Shown here in pieces: positions 24,229 through 32,486 of a DNA stretch of 64,000 nucleotides. Positions within the stretch are counted from its first letter, which is position 1. Each line of letters starts with the position of its first letter. The notes under the pieces were generated by a model, which was not told where the DNA came from, searched no databases, and saw only the letters and a list, made by a program, of their open reading frames with translations. A program made the position numbers and the translations under genes. The DNA comes from Sporomusaceae bacterium (GTDB lineage: Bacteria > Bacillota > Negativicutes > Sporomusales > UBA7701), in NCBI GenBank assembly GCA_031460455.1, contig JAVKTQ010000001.1, forward strand, positions 372,001 to 436,000, read 5' to 3'.

Positions 24229-25164
24229 CTAAACCTTCGCCAGCTTGCCTATTTCCCCGATCTGCGCCCACGCCGCCTTGGCGCCGCGGGCGATGCACTG
24301 AGTCAGATAGCCGCTCTGTTTGAAACCGATATCGAAAACTTCCGGCCGGATAACGACGTCCGCGTACCTGACGCCTTTCAGCAGCGTCACCTCACGGTTC
24401 AGTATATCGATGCATTGCAGTACGATCTCGCTAACCGTTCGCAATTCCTCGTTATGTTGACCCGAATAGCCCAGATCGACCGCAATTATGACCTCCGCCC
24501 CCATATGGTGAAGAATATCGGTCGGCAGATTATTCTTCACCGCGCCGTCCACCAGTTGCATCCCCCGATACTTTTTCGGGGCAAAGATTCCCGGCACAGA
24601 GATGCTCGCCCGCACCGCCTCGCTCAGCAGTGTGGCGGTAAAATAGCGGGCGTTCAGTATTTCCCGCCAGCCATCGCGGGGGGTGACGAAAAAAACGGTA
24701 TCGCCGGAAATTATATCGACCGCCGTAATCGCCAACGGTATCTGCGTGTCCTTGACCGTTCGCCGCTGCACGAGGCCGGCCAGATAATGCTCGATTTTGT
24801 CGCCCTTGACGAGACCGCCGGGAAAAACCGACCAAAACCGCGACCGGTTGCCGAACAGCCACTTTACCCCCTGTTTGAACAGTTCCCCCACCGTCAGCTT
24901 CAGATCGACAAGCTCCCCCACCTTCAGGTTCGCTGCCATCGTCTCCAGCTCGCGGGCCCGATAGCCGCAGGCATAAAGCGCGGCGATCACCGCCCCGGCG
25001 CTTGTGCCCGCAATCATGTCGATGGGGATATTGTTTTCGGCCAGCACCCTGAGCACCCCGATATGAGCCGCACCCCTTACCCCGCCGCCGCTGAGAGCCA
25101 CCCCCACCTTCGGCCGGCGGCCGTACTCACGGCCGTTAATTTTTACCGCAATTCTCTCCCCCAC
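24229..25164 (-). CDS. Patatin-like phospholipase (RssA/YchK type)
   Basis: 311 aa from the GTG at 25164 with AGGAGG eight bases upstream. GVALSGGGVRGAAHIGVL is the oxyanion loop, AGTSAGAV carries the nucleophile Ser (GxSxG), and LVDGAVKNNLP holds the catalytic Asp (DGA). Predicted serine lipid acyl hydrolase, cytoplasmic or membrane-associated. Substrate unknown. Confidence 0.9.
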   Translation of the reverse strand: MGERIAVKINGREYGRRPKVGVALSGGGVRGAAHIGVLRVLAENNIPIDMIAGTSAGAVIAALYACGYRARELETMAANLKVGELVDLKLTVGELFKQGVKWLFGNRSRFWSVFPGGLVKGDKIEHYLAGLVQRRTVKDTQIPLAITAVDIISGDTVFFVTPRDGWREILNARYFTATLLSEAVRASISVPGIFAPKKYRGMQLVDGAVKNNLPTDILHHMGAEVIIAVDLGYSGQHNEELRTVSEIVLQCIDILNREVTLLKGVRYADVVIRPEVFDIGFKQSGYLTQCIARGAKAAWAQIGEIGKLAKV

Positions 25165-25252
25165 CGTCCACACCTCCTCCCTATTATCCTATGAAAGTCG
25201 GCCGGCCCGGTGCGAAATAGAAAAGCCGCCTACACGCGTAAGCGGCCGGAAA

Positions 25253-25966
25253 TCAGCATTTTCCCGCCAATATTATCATCCTCGGGTCCTCAGGGCCGTA
25301 CGGCCGGGCGTCAAAGCCACCATACGTCGCCTTAACAGTCAACTGGCATTTTACCAGCAGCGCCGTCATCTCCTCCAGCGAATAAGCGCGCAACACGAAA
25401 TCATTCTGGATCTTGGCCCCCGTCACCTGATTGAGCAGCACCCTTTTCATCATTGCCACGCCGCGCTGCAGCTCCACCTTGTACGAAAGCACATACTCGC
25501 CGCTGGGATGGCGCCAATAGCGGTTGAGATTGTTGCGCCCCATCCAGTCGCGGTTTAAGAGATCGATCAGAAAAAAACCGCCAGGCCGCAGCGCCGCCGC
25601 TACCTTGGCCAGCACGGCCGCATTTTCGTCGTCGGAAAAGTAGCCAAAAGCGGCGAACATATTGATGACCGCGTCAAACTCGCGGTTATAATCGAGCTCA
25701 CGCATATCCAGCCGCCGGAAGGTAACGTCCGCGCCCTCCTCGGCGGCCTTCTGCCCGGCGATCGATAGGAACGCCTCGGTGGCGTCCACGCCGGTCACCC
25801 GGTAGCCGCGTTTCGCAAGCTCGATGGCGTGGCGGCCGTAGCCGCAGTAAAGGTCGAGGATATCCGCCCCGGACGGCAACCCGAGCACATCGGCGATGAA
25901 GCCGACTTCCTGGGCGGTCCCGGCCGGCGAATATGTTTTTCCGTCGCCAAAGAAATCCTCCGTCAT
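25253..25966 (-). CDS. Class I SAM-dependent methyltransferase
   Basis: 237 aa from ATG 25966; the frame is open to 26053, overlapping the upstream gene. The ribosome site is weak for both. ILDLYCGYGRHAIELA is motif I, followed by VTGVDATEAFL. FFLIDLLNRDW lies in the later core. Substrate unknown. It is probably co-transcribed with the GGDEF gene upstream. Confidence 0.8.
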   Translation of the reverse strand: MTEDFFGDGKTYSPAGTAQEVGFIADVLGLPSGADILDLYCGYGRHAIELAKRGYRVTGVDATEAFLSIAGQKAAEEGADVTFRRLDMRELDYNREFDAVINMFAAFGYFSDDENAAVLAKVAAALRPGGFFLIDLLNRDWMGRNNLNRYWRHPSGEYVLSYKVELQRGVAMMKRVLLNQVTGAKIQNDFVLRAYSLEEMTALLVKCQLTVKATYGGFDARPYGPEDPRMIILAGKC

Positions 25967-26024
25967 CGCTTTCACATCACCGTCCAACTGCCAGCGTCTA
26001 TATTGTGCCGCCGGCAAACGATCT

Positions 26025-27524
26025 TTAGCCGCAGGTCGCCTGCGGCCTGCCATTCCCGCCCCGCTTGGTCGGGTAAGTCATAACGCAGTTCCTGGTAGTC
26101 CGCTTCGCCAGATACAACGCGGCGTCGGCGTGCTCCAGCAGCTCGATGTCCGAATGGGCGTCGAACGGATACCCCGAAACGCCGATACTTACCGTCAACG
26201 CCTTGCCAGGCTGCTTATCGCAGCCGACGAACGGCTGATCGGCTATCAACGACCTAAATCGTTCGGCGAAGGCGCACGCTTCCGTCAGGTTTGTCTCCGG
26301 CAACAGTACGATAAACTCTTCGCCGCCGTAGCGCACGGCAAAATCGACATCGCGGCTCACCTGCCGCATAATCTCCGCTACCTGGCGGAGCACCTCGTTG
26401 CCGAGGCTGTGGCCGTTGTTGTCGTTATAACGTTTGAAATGGTCGATATCGATCAGAATGAGCGACAGCGGCCGGGAATAGCGGACCGCGCGCTTAAACT
26501 CGTGATCGAGCTGACCAAGAAAATAACGGTAGTTATAAAGACCGGTGAGGCCGTCGGTGACGGCCTGGACCTCCACCCGCGCCACATGCTTGGCGTGGGT
26601 GATCGACAGCGCCACCTGCCCGGCCAGCGACCCGATAAGATCGCGGTCGTAGTGGTGCAGCGGCCTTTCGGCTGTTGTTTCAACATCCAGCACGCCGATA
26701 ACCTTATCGGCGCAAATGAGCGGCACAGCCAGCTCGCTCACCCCATTGCCGATCGCCGGTATATAGCGCGGATCCTTGGATACATCCGGCACGAACACCA
26801 TTTCGCGCTTTAACACAGCATTCCAGGTCACGCCCTTGCCGTAGGGGATGCGGACATTGGGCGGATAACCGCGGCTGGCCTTCATCACAAGCTCCTGGCG
26901 CTCCTCGTCGAGGAGCAGTACGGCGGCGCAGGCATAACCAAGCTCGCCGGTAATCCCGGCCACGATCTCGTCCAGCACTTCATCCTCGTTAGCCGTCCGC
27001 TGGGCGACCGAAGTAATGCGATACAGCGCCGCCAGCTTCTTATGCGCCTGGTCAAGGTCCATCAGCCGGAAATCGAGCTTCGACATCGCAGCCAGCAGGT
27101 CGCGGTTCGCGGCGGCATACTGTTGGGATACAGCGGAAAATTCCTGTTCGAGGCAAACAGCTTCGGTGACATTCAGGGCACACACAGCCATAGAGCCGTC
27201 CGTAATGCCGGGGAGGAAACTCCAGGAAAAAAACTCCACCAACCCGCGCACGGTTTCGTGCCGGAAATGGGGCAAACGGACGGGCCGCCCCGTCCGGACG
27301 GCCGTTTCGTAAGCCTCGCACAGCGGGTCGGCTGCCGGCCCGTATACCAGGCGGAGCAGCCGGGTGAACTTTTTGCCCCTTGCGAACCGCCAAGCCGTAC
27401 CCCTGCGGCGGCTGGACGTTATCTGCGAAATATTGCCGTTGCCGTCGACGGTCAGGGCCGTCGCCGGCACGGAATCGAGCAGCGCTGTAATAATGGCGTG
27501 ATAACCGGTCGGATCTGACACCAT
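26025..27524 (-). CDS. Diguanylate cyclase with PAS-like and GAF sensor domains
   Basis: 499 aa, ATG at 27524 after AAGGAAGGG. Residues ~10-130 look PAS-like (ALTVDGNGNISQI). A GAF domain spans ~165-315 (RITSVAQRTANEDEVLDEI, PLICADKVIGVLDVE). A GGDEF domain covers ~325-490 with active site YGGEEF and an RDVD inhibitory (I) site five residues before it. It should make c-di-GMP with product inhibition. Cytoplasmic; no membrane segment. Confidence 0.93.
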   Translation of the reverse strand: MVSDPTGYHAIITALLDSVPATALTVDGNGNISQITSSRRRGTAWRFARGKKFTRLLRLVYGPAADPLCEAYETAVRTGRPVRLPHFRHETVRGLVEFFSWSFLPGITDGSMAVCALNVTEAVCLEQEFSAVSQQYAAANRDLLAAMSKLDFRLMDLDQAHKKLAALYRITSVAQRTANEDEVLDEIVAGITGELGYACAAVLLLDEERQELVMKASRGYPPNVRIPYGKGVTWNAVLKREMVFVPDVSKDPRYIPAIGNGVSELAVPLICADKVIGVLDVETTAERPLHHYDRDLIGSLAGQVALSITHAKHVARVEVQAVTDGLTGLYNYRYFLGQLDHEFKRAVRYSRPLSLILIDIDHFKRYNDNNGHSLGNEVLRQVAEIMRQVSRDVDFAVRYGGEEFIVLLPETNLTEACAFAERFRSLIADQPFVGCDKQPGKALTVSIGVSGYPFDAHSDIELLEHADAALYLAKRTTRNCVMTYPTKRGGNGRPQATCG

Positions 27525-27600
27525 ATCGCCCTTCCTTCGCGGACAAACATTACGCCTACAATTCGCTGACTGTAGGGGAAAATCCTGCCGATTACAGACG

Positions 27601-27627
27601 AAAAAAGCCGTCCCGATGGGACGGCTT
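27601..27627 (-). terminator. Terminator of the kor operon
   Basis: Ten-base stem AAGCCGTCCC / GGGACGGCTT; on the minus strand it is followed by TTTTTT. Confidence 0.88.
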
Positions 27628-27660
27628 CAGGCTGCCTGAGTTTTGTTGCCGATAATAGGC

Positions 27661-28200
27661 TTATTTACCCTCCACAAGGGCGGCGCCGCGCTTGATGGCC
27701 TGCTCGTTGATCGCGAGCAGCTCGGGTTTCTTGGCGAACATCTTGGCAAACGCCTTCAGGACCGACTCCTGGCTCACCGCTTTGGTTGCGGCGATAATCG
27801 TCCCCAGCACCACCATATTGGCCACCTTGGCGTTACCGAGCTCGTTGGCGATATCGTTCGACGGCACGAGGAGAACCTTTACATCGCTGCGCTTGCTGCC
27901 CCGCTCGATGAGCGAGCTGTTAATGATCAGATTGCCGCCCGCCTGCAGCGACGCCTCGAACTTATCCAGCGAAGGCAGGTTCATGGCCACGACCGTCGTC
28001 GGTTCGCTCACGATCGGCGCCCCGACCGGCTCGTCGGAGATAATGACCGAGCAGTTGGCCGTCCCGCCCCGCATCTCCGGACCGTAGGACGGAATCCAGG
28101 ATACATGCTTGTTCTCCAGCATCCCGGCGTAAGTCATCAGTTGCCCCATCAGCATGACGCCCTGGCCGCCGAAACCGGCCATAACGATTTCGTGGGTCAT
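27661..28200 (-). CDS. korC: 2-oxoacid:ferredoxin oxidoreductase, gamma subunit
   Basis: 179 aa. GFGGQGVMLMGQLM opens the gamma domain, followed by WIPSYGPEMRGGTA. It has GGAGGAGG upstream and overlaps the beta gene by four bases. In the four-subunit enzyme it forms part of the catalytic core that converts a 2-oxoacid and CoA to acyl-CoA, CO2 and reduced ferredoxin. The arrangement suits 2-oxoglutarate oxidoreductase, but 2-oxoisovalerate cannot be excluded. Confidence 0.9.
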   Translation of the reverse strand: MTHEIVMAGFGGQGVMLMGQLMTYAGMLENKHVSWIPSYGPEMRGGTANCSVIISDEPVGAPIVSEPTTVVAMNLPSLDKFEASLQAGGNLIINSSLIERGSKRSDVKVLLVPSNDIANELGNAKVANMVVLGTIIAATKAVSQESVLKAFAKMFAKKPELLAINEQAIKRGAALVEGK

Positions 28201-28949
28201 TTCGCCACCTCCTCCGGTGTTTTGAATACCCCCAGCGGATAATACGGCATCATATTCTTTTCCATCCAGCCGACCGCTTCCAGCGGCGACATCCCCCAGT
28301 TGGTCGGGCAGGTCGACAGCACCTCGACGATCGCGAAACCGAGACCGCTCAATTGAACTTCGAACGCTTTCCTGATTGCCGCCTTAGCTTTCGCCATATT
28401 GGCCGGGTTGTTCACCGCCACCCTGGCGATATACTTAGCTCCGTCGAGCGTCGACAGCATCTCGCAAACCTTGATCGGCATGCCGACCGATTCGACCTTG
28501 CGGCCATAAGGCGAAGTCGTCGTCACCTGGTCGGGCAGCGAGGTAGGCGCCATCTGGCCGCCTGTCATCCCGTAAATGGCGTTGTTGACAAACACGGTAG
28601 TAATCTTCTCGCCCCGCGCCGCGGCGTGGACGATCTCGGCGCAGCCGATCGACGCAAGGTCGCCGTCACCCTGGTAACTAAACACAACATTATCGGGATG
28701 CACGCGCTTCACACCGGTCGCGACCGCCGGCGCCCGGCCGTGGGCCGCCTCCTGGGTGTCGAAATTGAAGTACTCATAAGCGAGAACCGAGCAACCGACA
28801 GGCATCACGCCGACAGTGCGGTCGCGGACCTTCAGTTCGTCGATCACCTCGGCCACTAGCCGGTGAATAATGCCGTGGTGGCAGCCGGGGCAATAATGAA
28901 ACGGCACATCGCGTAAAGACTCCGGCCTGGCAAATGCAATCTCCGCCAT
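28197..28949 (-). CDS. korB: 2-oxoacid:ferredoxin oxidoreductase, beta (thiamine pyrophosphate) subunit
   Basis: 250 aa. HYCPGCHHGIIHRLVAE holds conserved Cys residues, and the TPP motif runs from FSYQGDGDLASIG to VNNAIYGMTGGQMAPTS. ATG at 28949 is directly adjacent to the alpha gene stop, with GAGGAGGAG upstream. It binds TPP and passes electrons to the iron-sulfur subunit. Confidence 0.92.
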   Translation of the reverse strand: MAEIAFARPESLRDVPFHYCPGCHHGIIHRLVAEVIDELKVRDRTVGVMPVGCSVLAYEYFNFDTQEAAHGRAPAVATGVKRVHPDNVVFSYQGDGDLASIGCAEIVHAAARGEKITTVFVNNAIYGMTGGQMAPTSLPDQVTTTSPYGRKVESVGMPIKVCEMLSTLDGAKYIARVAVNNPANMAKAKAAIRKAFEVQLSGLGFAIVEVLSTCPTNWGMSPLEAVGWMEKNMMPYYPLGVFKTPEEVAK

Positions 28950-30026
28950 TTATTTCTCCTCCTCGCCCAGCATAATCTTTTTCACGATGCCGAACACCTC
29001 TTTCGGGCTGCAGATCATGCCGCCCGTCCGGCCGTAGAAATAAACCGGTTTGGCGCCGTTGACCGCCAGCCGCACATCCTCGACCATCTGCCCGGCGCTA
29101 AGTTCGACCGACATGAACCCTTTGGCCGTCTTAACAAGCCTTCCCAACTCCTCGTATGGGAACGGCCAGGCGGTGATCGGCCGGAACAGGCCGACCTTCA
29201 GCCCGGCGGCGCGGGCCATCTCCATCGCCGACTGAGCGACGCGGGCGGTAATGCCGTACGCCACCAGCACCAGTTCGGCGTCGTCGGTGCGATACTCTTC
29301 CCAGCGGCGCTCATTCTCTTTGATGGTCCGATATTTCATCTGCAGGTGATAATTATGCTTCTCAAGATCGGGCGCCTGAATATGGAGGGAATTGATAACA
29401 TTCGGTTCCTTGCGGCCCTTGAGGCCGGTCGACGCCCACGGCTTGGCGGGAGCCTCGGCTGACTTTTCCGGGAAAGACACAGGTTCCATCATCTGGCCAA
29501 GCGCGCCGTCGCCCAGAATCATAACCGGGTTGCGGTACTTGTCGGCCAGTTCGAAGGCCAGCACGGTGCAATCGACCATTTCCTGCACGGAATTGGGTGC
29601 AAGCACGATATTGTGGTAATCGCCGTGACCACCGCCTTTGGTCGCCTGGAAGTAGTCGCACTGGCCGGGCTGGATGCTGCCGAGGCCGGGGCCGCCGCGA
29701 ACCATGTTGACGATGACGCAGGGCAGTTCCGCCCCGGCGATATAGGAAATACCCTCCTGCTTAAGGCTGATGCCGGGGCTGGAGGACGAGGTCATCACCC
29801 TCGCGCCGGCGCCGGCCGCGCCGTAGACCATATTGATGGCAGCGACCTCGCTTTCGGCCTGAAGGAAAACGCCGTTCACCTGGGGCATGCGTTTGGCCAT
29901 ATACTCGATGAGCTCGCTCTGCGGGGTTATGGGGTAACCGAAATAATGGCGGCAGCCGGCGACAACAGCCGCCTCACCGATTGCCTCATTACCCTTCATC
30001 AGGATTTTTTCCGCCACTTCATTCAC
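28950..30026 (-). CDS. korA: 2-oxoacid:ferredoxin oxidoreductase, alpha subunit
   Basis: 358 aa, GTG start just after the ferredoxin gene. Markers are CRHYFGYPITPQSELIEYMA, TSSSSPGISLKQEGISYIAG and MVRGGPGLGSIQPGQCDY. It has the length of KorA/VorB-type alpha subunits that lack the fused gamma domain. Central anaerobic carbon metabolism. Confidence 0.92.
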   Translation of the reverse strand: MNEVAEKILMKGNEAIGEAAVVAGCRHYFGYPITPQSELIEYMAKRMPQVNGVFLQAESEVAAINMVYGAAGAGARVMTSSSSPGISLKQEGISYIAGAELPCVIVNMVRGGPGLGSIQPGQCDYFQATKGGGHGDYHNIVLAPNSVQEMVDCTVLAFELADKYRNPVMILGDGALGQMMEPVSFPEKSAEAPAKPWASTGLKGRKEPNVINSLHIQAPDLEKHNYHLQMKYRTIKENERRWEEYRTDDAELVLVAYGITARVAQSAMEMARAAGLKVGLFRPITAWPFPYEELGRLVKTAKGFMSVELSAGQMVEDVRLAVNGAKPVYFYGRTGGMICSPKEVFGIVKKIMLGEEEK

Positions 30027-30034
30027 TCCCTTGC

Positions 30035-30238
30035 CTATTTATGGATTTCAATCACTACATCCGGACACGTCCGGGCGCACAGCATGCACCCGATGCACTG
30101 AGACTCGTCGCTGCACGAAGCCGGACGGTACCCTTTGCTGTTGAAGCGATTGGCGATAACCACAATCTTCTTCGGGCAGACCACCGTGCACAGTTCGCAC
30201 CCCTTGCACCTTTCCTCGTTGAACACAGGTTTCGGCAC
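30035..30238 (-). CDS. korD: Ferredoxin-like delta subunit of the 2-oxoacid oxidoreductase
   Basis: 67 aa from the GTG at 30238 (GGGGGA six bases upstream). Two 4Fe-4S binding motifs, CKGCELCTVVCP and CIGCMLCARTCP. First structural gene of the korDABC unit, 35 bases downstream of the IclR regulator. Confidence 0.9.
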   Translation of the reverse strand: MPKPVFNEERCKGCELCTVVCPKKIVVIANRFNSKGYRPASCSDESQCIGCMLCARTCPDVVIEIHK

Positions 30239-30273
30239 TGCAATTCCCCCTTTATAAAATATTACCCTTAATA

Positions 30274-31047
30274 TCAAACAGGTTGATAGCCTAAGCGCCG
30301 GGCGATCTTCCCGGCCTTCTCCTTGAGAATCCTCACCAGCGTCTCATAACGCTGGGCCGCGAGCACCCTGCTGGCGCTCGACACCGACAGGGCGGCCGTC
30401 ACCTTGCCCGAGGCATCGTATACAGGCACGGCGATGCAGGTTACTCCCTCGATCGTTTCGTTGCAGCCAACTGCGAACCCCTGCTCCCTGACCTGGGCAA
30501 GCTCTTTTTGCAGTACCTCCCGGTCGGTCATAGTATAGGGCGTGAACCGCTCCACCCCCCGCTGCAGCACCTCGCCGACAATAGCCGGCGGCGCGTTGGC
30601 CAGCAGCACCTTGCCGATCGCCGTACTATGCAGCGTGATGGAAAAATCGAACTTCGGGATTATGAAGAACGGCCGCTGCGGTTCAACCTTCTCAATGATG
30701 ATCAGCTCCGTACCCGACAGCACCGCCAGCAGCGCGATCTCCTGCGTCTCGTTCGCCAGTTCGGCCATCAGCGGGCGGGCAATCTCACGGATATCGAGCT
30801 GCTCGGCGCACGCTTCTCCCAGCCTGATAAGCCCGTAGCCGAGCGTATAGCGGCCTGAATCCGTCTGGCGGACGAAGCCGCGCAGCAGCAGCGTCTGCAA
30901 CAGGCTGTGCATCGTGCTCTTCTGGACGCCAAGCTCCTTGGCGAGTTCGGTCACGCCCATGTCGCGGCGGTGCCGGCCCAGGAGCAGCAAAAGTTCTACG
31001 GCCCGGTCCACCGAAGCGATGATATACTGCGAATTCGCCTTCTCCAG
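30274..31047 (-). CDS. IclR family transcriptional regulator
   Basis: An N-terminal winged helix (MGVTELAKELGVQKSTMHSLL) is joined to an IclR effector domain (residues ~85-250). The usual family N-terminus, EK(x)nI-SVDRA-ELL, is present but its first codon is CTG at 31047, immediately after a TAG and with GGGGTGG upstream. The first standard start is GTG 31011. I give 31047 because the family alignment covers it. It lies upstream of korDABC in the same direction and probably controls it in response to a metabolite. Confidence 0.87.
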   Translation of the reverse strand: MEKANSQYIIASVDRAVELLLLLGRHRRDMGVTELAKELGVQKSTMHSLLQTLLLRGFVRQTDSGRYTLGYGLIRLGEACAEQLDIREIARPLMAELANETQEIALLAVLSGTELIIIEKVEPQRPFFIIPKFDFSITLHSTAIGKVLLANAPPAIVGEVLQRGVERFTPYTMTDREVLQKELAQVREQGFAVGCNETIEGVTCIAVPVYDASGKVTAALSVSSASRVLAAQRYETLVRILKEKAGKIARRLGYQPV

Positions 31048-31080
31048 CTAAACCACCCCGTTTCCACATGCCGAACATCG

Positions 31081-31099
31081 TTCTATATTCTCTATAGAA
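31081..31099. promoter_or_regulatory. Inverted repeat upstream of iclR, possible operator
   Basis: TTCTATA / TATAGAA, a perfect seven-base inverted repeat with a five-base spacer, 34 bases before the CTG codon. IclR regulators often bind such palindromes at their own promoter. Pattern only. Confidence 0.4.
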
Positions 31100-31274
31100 G
31101 TATATTCGCAGACGCAAGGTTAAATCCTGCCGGATTTTCCTGCGCCGCGCATGAATACAGAATACCGTAAAAGTATGCACGGTAAGTACATTTGTCGCCC
31201 AAATGCATATTATTCCCAGTCAATAATGTAACATACCCTGGCTGAGAAAGCGTTGTAGCTGTAAACAGACAGAG

Positions 31275-31308
31275 GAAAAAAGACCTGCGATTCACTCGCA
31301 GGTCTTTT
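31275..31308 (-). terminator. Terminator after the YpmA-like gene
   Basis: Thirteen-base perfect stem AAAAGACCTGCGA / TCGCAGGTCTTTT with a T6 run on the minus strand. Confidence 0.92.
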
Positions 31309-31492
31309 GGCTGTCGGTCCGGTAAACGCTTATCGTCATCTTGTCGCCGGTTTTGCTGACTCCAAAAACATAGCCTTCCCTCTTGAGCGACTTGTTGAGG
31401 AAATCGACCACGTCCACCAGCTCCCCGGCGGCGGGAAAGGCTCTGGCGGCGATCATCTCCAGCGTTTTTCCGCCGGCGTTATCCCCGTCCAT
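31292..31492 (-). CDS. YpmA-like (DUF4264) small protein
   Basis: 66 aa, ATG at 31492 with AGGAGG upstream. The segment ELVDVVDFLNKSLKREGYVFG and the ending MTISVYRT match DUF4264/YpmA proteins of Firmicutes, of unknown function. The stop lies inside the terminator stem. Nine bases separate it from pduL, so it is the last gene of that operon. Confidence 0.75.
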   Translation of the reverse strand: MDGDNAGGKTLEMIAARAFPAAGELVDVVDFLNKSLKREGYVFGVSKTGDKMTISVYRTDSQKTCE

Positions 31493-31501
31493 CGTCGCCT
31501 C

Positions 31502-32080
31502 CTACCCGACTATTTCGGCGAAGTCGCCCGACCTCGCACCGCAGGCGTTGCCCTCGTCGGTATCGACGTGCATCTCCAGCGCGAAACTGTCGTGGACGCG
31601 CACCAGCACCTTGTCGAAAATCAGGCAGCGTTCGGCGTCGCCCATTTTTACGGACACGAACTGCTTATCCTTCACGCCGAACTCGGCCGCTTCCGCCGGC
31701 GTCATGTGGATATGGCGGCAGGCGGCGATAACGCCTGTATCGAGCTTCACCTGGCCCTTGGGGCCGACGAGCGTCAGCCCGGGAGCATCGCTGTGGTCGC
31801 CCGAATCGCGCACGGGAATCTTCAGCCCCAGCTTCATCGCGTCGGTCAGCGCAAGTTCAATCTGGGTTTTGGGCCGTACCGGCCCGAGGATACGCACCTG
31901 CTTAAAACTGCCCTTCTCGGTCACCAGGTCGACCCGTTCCTCGCAGGCGTACTGACCCGGCTGGCCGAGATCCTTGAAAACGTGGAGCTGATGTCCCTTG
32001 CCGAACAAGATGTCGAGGTGCTCCTGGCTGATATGGAGATGGCGAGCGGAAATCCCTACCGGGATCTTGGGTTTGGCCAT
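31502..32080 (-). CDS. pduL: Phosphate propanoyltransferase, PduL type
   Basis: 192 aa. It has GISARHLHIS and ACRHIHMTPAEA, the two His-rich zinc-binding motifs of PduL, with two barrel halves. The enzyme swaps CoA and phosphate on short acyl groups (acyl-CoA to acyl phosphate). No microcompartment encapsulation peptide precedes the first strand and no shell genes are near, so it is probably the cytosolic phosphotransacylase used for acetate or propionate formation. Confidence 0.92.
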   Translation of the reverse strand: MAKPKIPVGISARHLHISQEHLDILFGKGHQLHVFKDLGQPGQYACEERVDLVTEKGSFKQVRILGPVRPKTQIELALTDAMKLGLKIPVRDSGDHSDAPGLTLVGPKGQVKLDTGVIAACRHIHMTPAEAAEFGVKDKQFVSVKMGDAERCLIFDKVLVRVHDSFALEMHVDTDEGNACGARSGDFAEIVG

Positions 32081-32111
32081 GATTAAGAAACACTCCTTGC
32101 TAGAAAATAGT

Positions 32112-32459
32112 CTATTCGATTATCTCCGAAAAATAGACGACCGTCACCGTGTCGTTCGGGGTAAGCGGCTTATCGTAGATCGACCGCAGGAATACGAGCA
32201 GATCGTCAACAGTTGCCAGATCGGGATTCTCACCCTGCAGATCCTCGGCGGTAAGCTGACAGATCGGCTTGACCAGCACCCGGTCGATGGCCGCGGTGTA
32301 GATCTTCTTCTTCTGCGCGAAGCGCTTGCCGACAGTCACCCAGACAATGTCGCCCTCTGAATACTTGTGGGTCTTGTCCCCCAGCCTTATTGTGCAGGTC
32401 TTGCGCCGGCACACCAGCTGGCTGTGGTAGTTTGACGAGTAGAAGTTCAGCGCACGCAT
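32112..32459 (-). CDS. ASCH-like RNA-binding domain protein
   Basis: 115 aa, ATG with GAGGAGG upstream. RRKTCTIRLGDKTHKY and GDIVWVTVGKRF fit the ASCH fold (PUA-like), and a C-terminal helix holds DDLLVFLRSIY. Such proteins are widespread in clostridia. The role is unknown; RNA binding is inferred from the fold. Located between the aminotransferase and pduL genes. Confidence 0.75.
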   Translation of the reverse strand: MRALNFYSSNYHSQLVCRRKTCTIRLGDKTHKYSEGDIVWVTVGKRFAQKKKIYTAAIDRVLVKPICQLTAEDLQGENPDLATVDDLLVFLRSIYDKPLTPNDTVTVVYFSEIIE

Positions 32460-32486
32460 ATCACTTTTCCTCCTCAGTCGTTTTTC

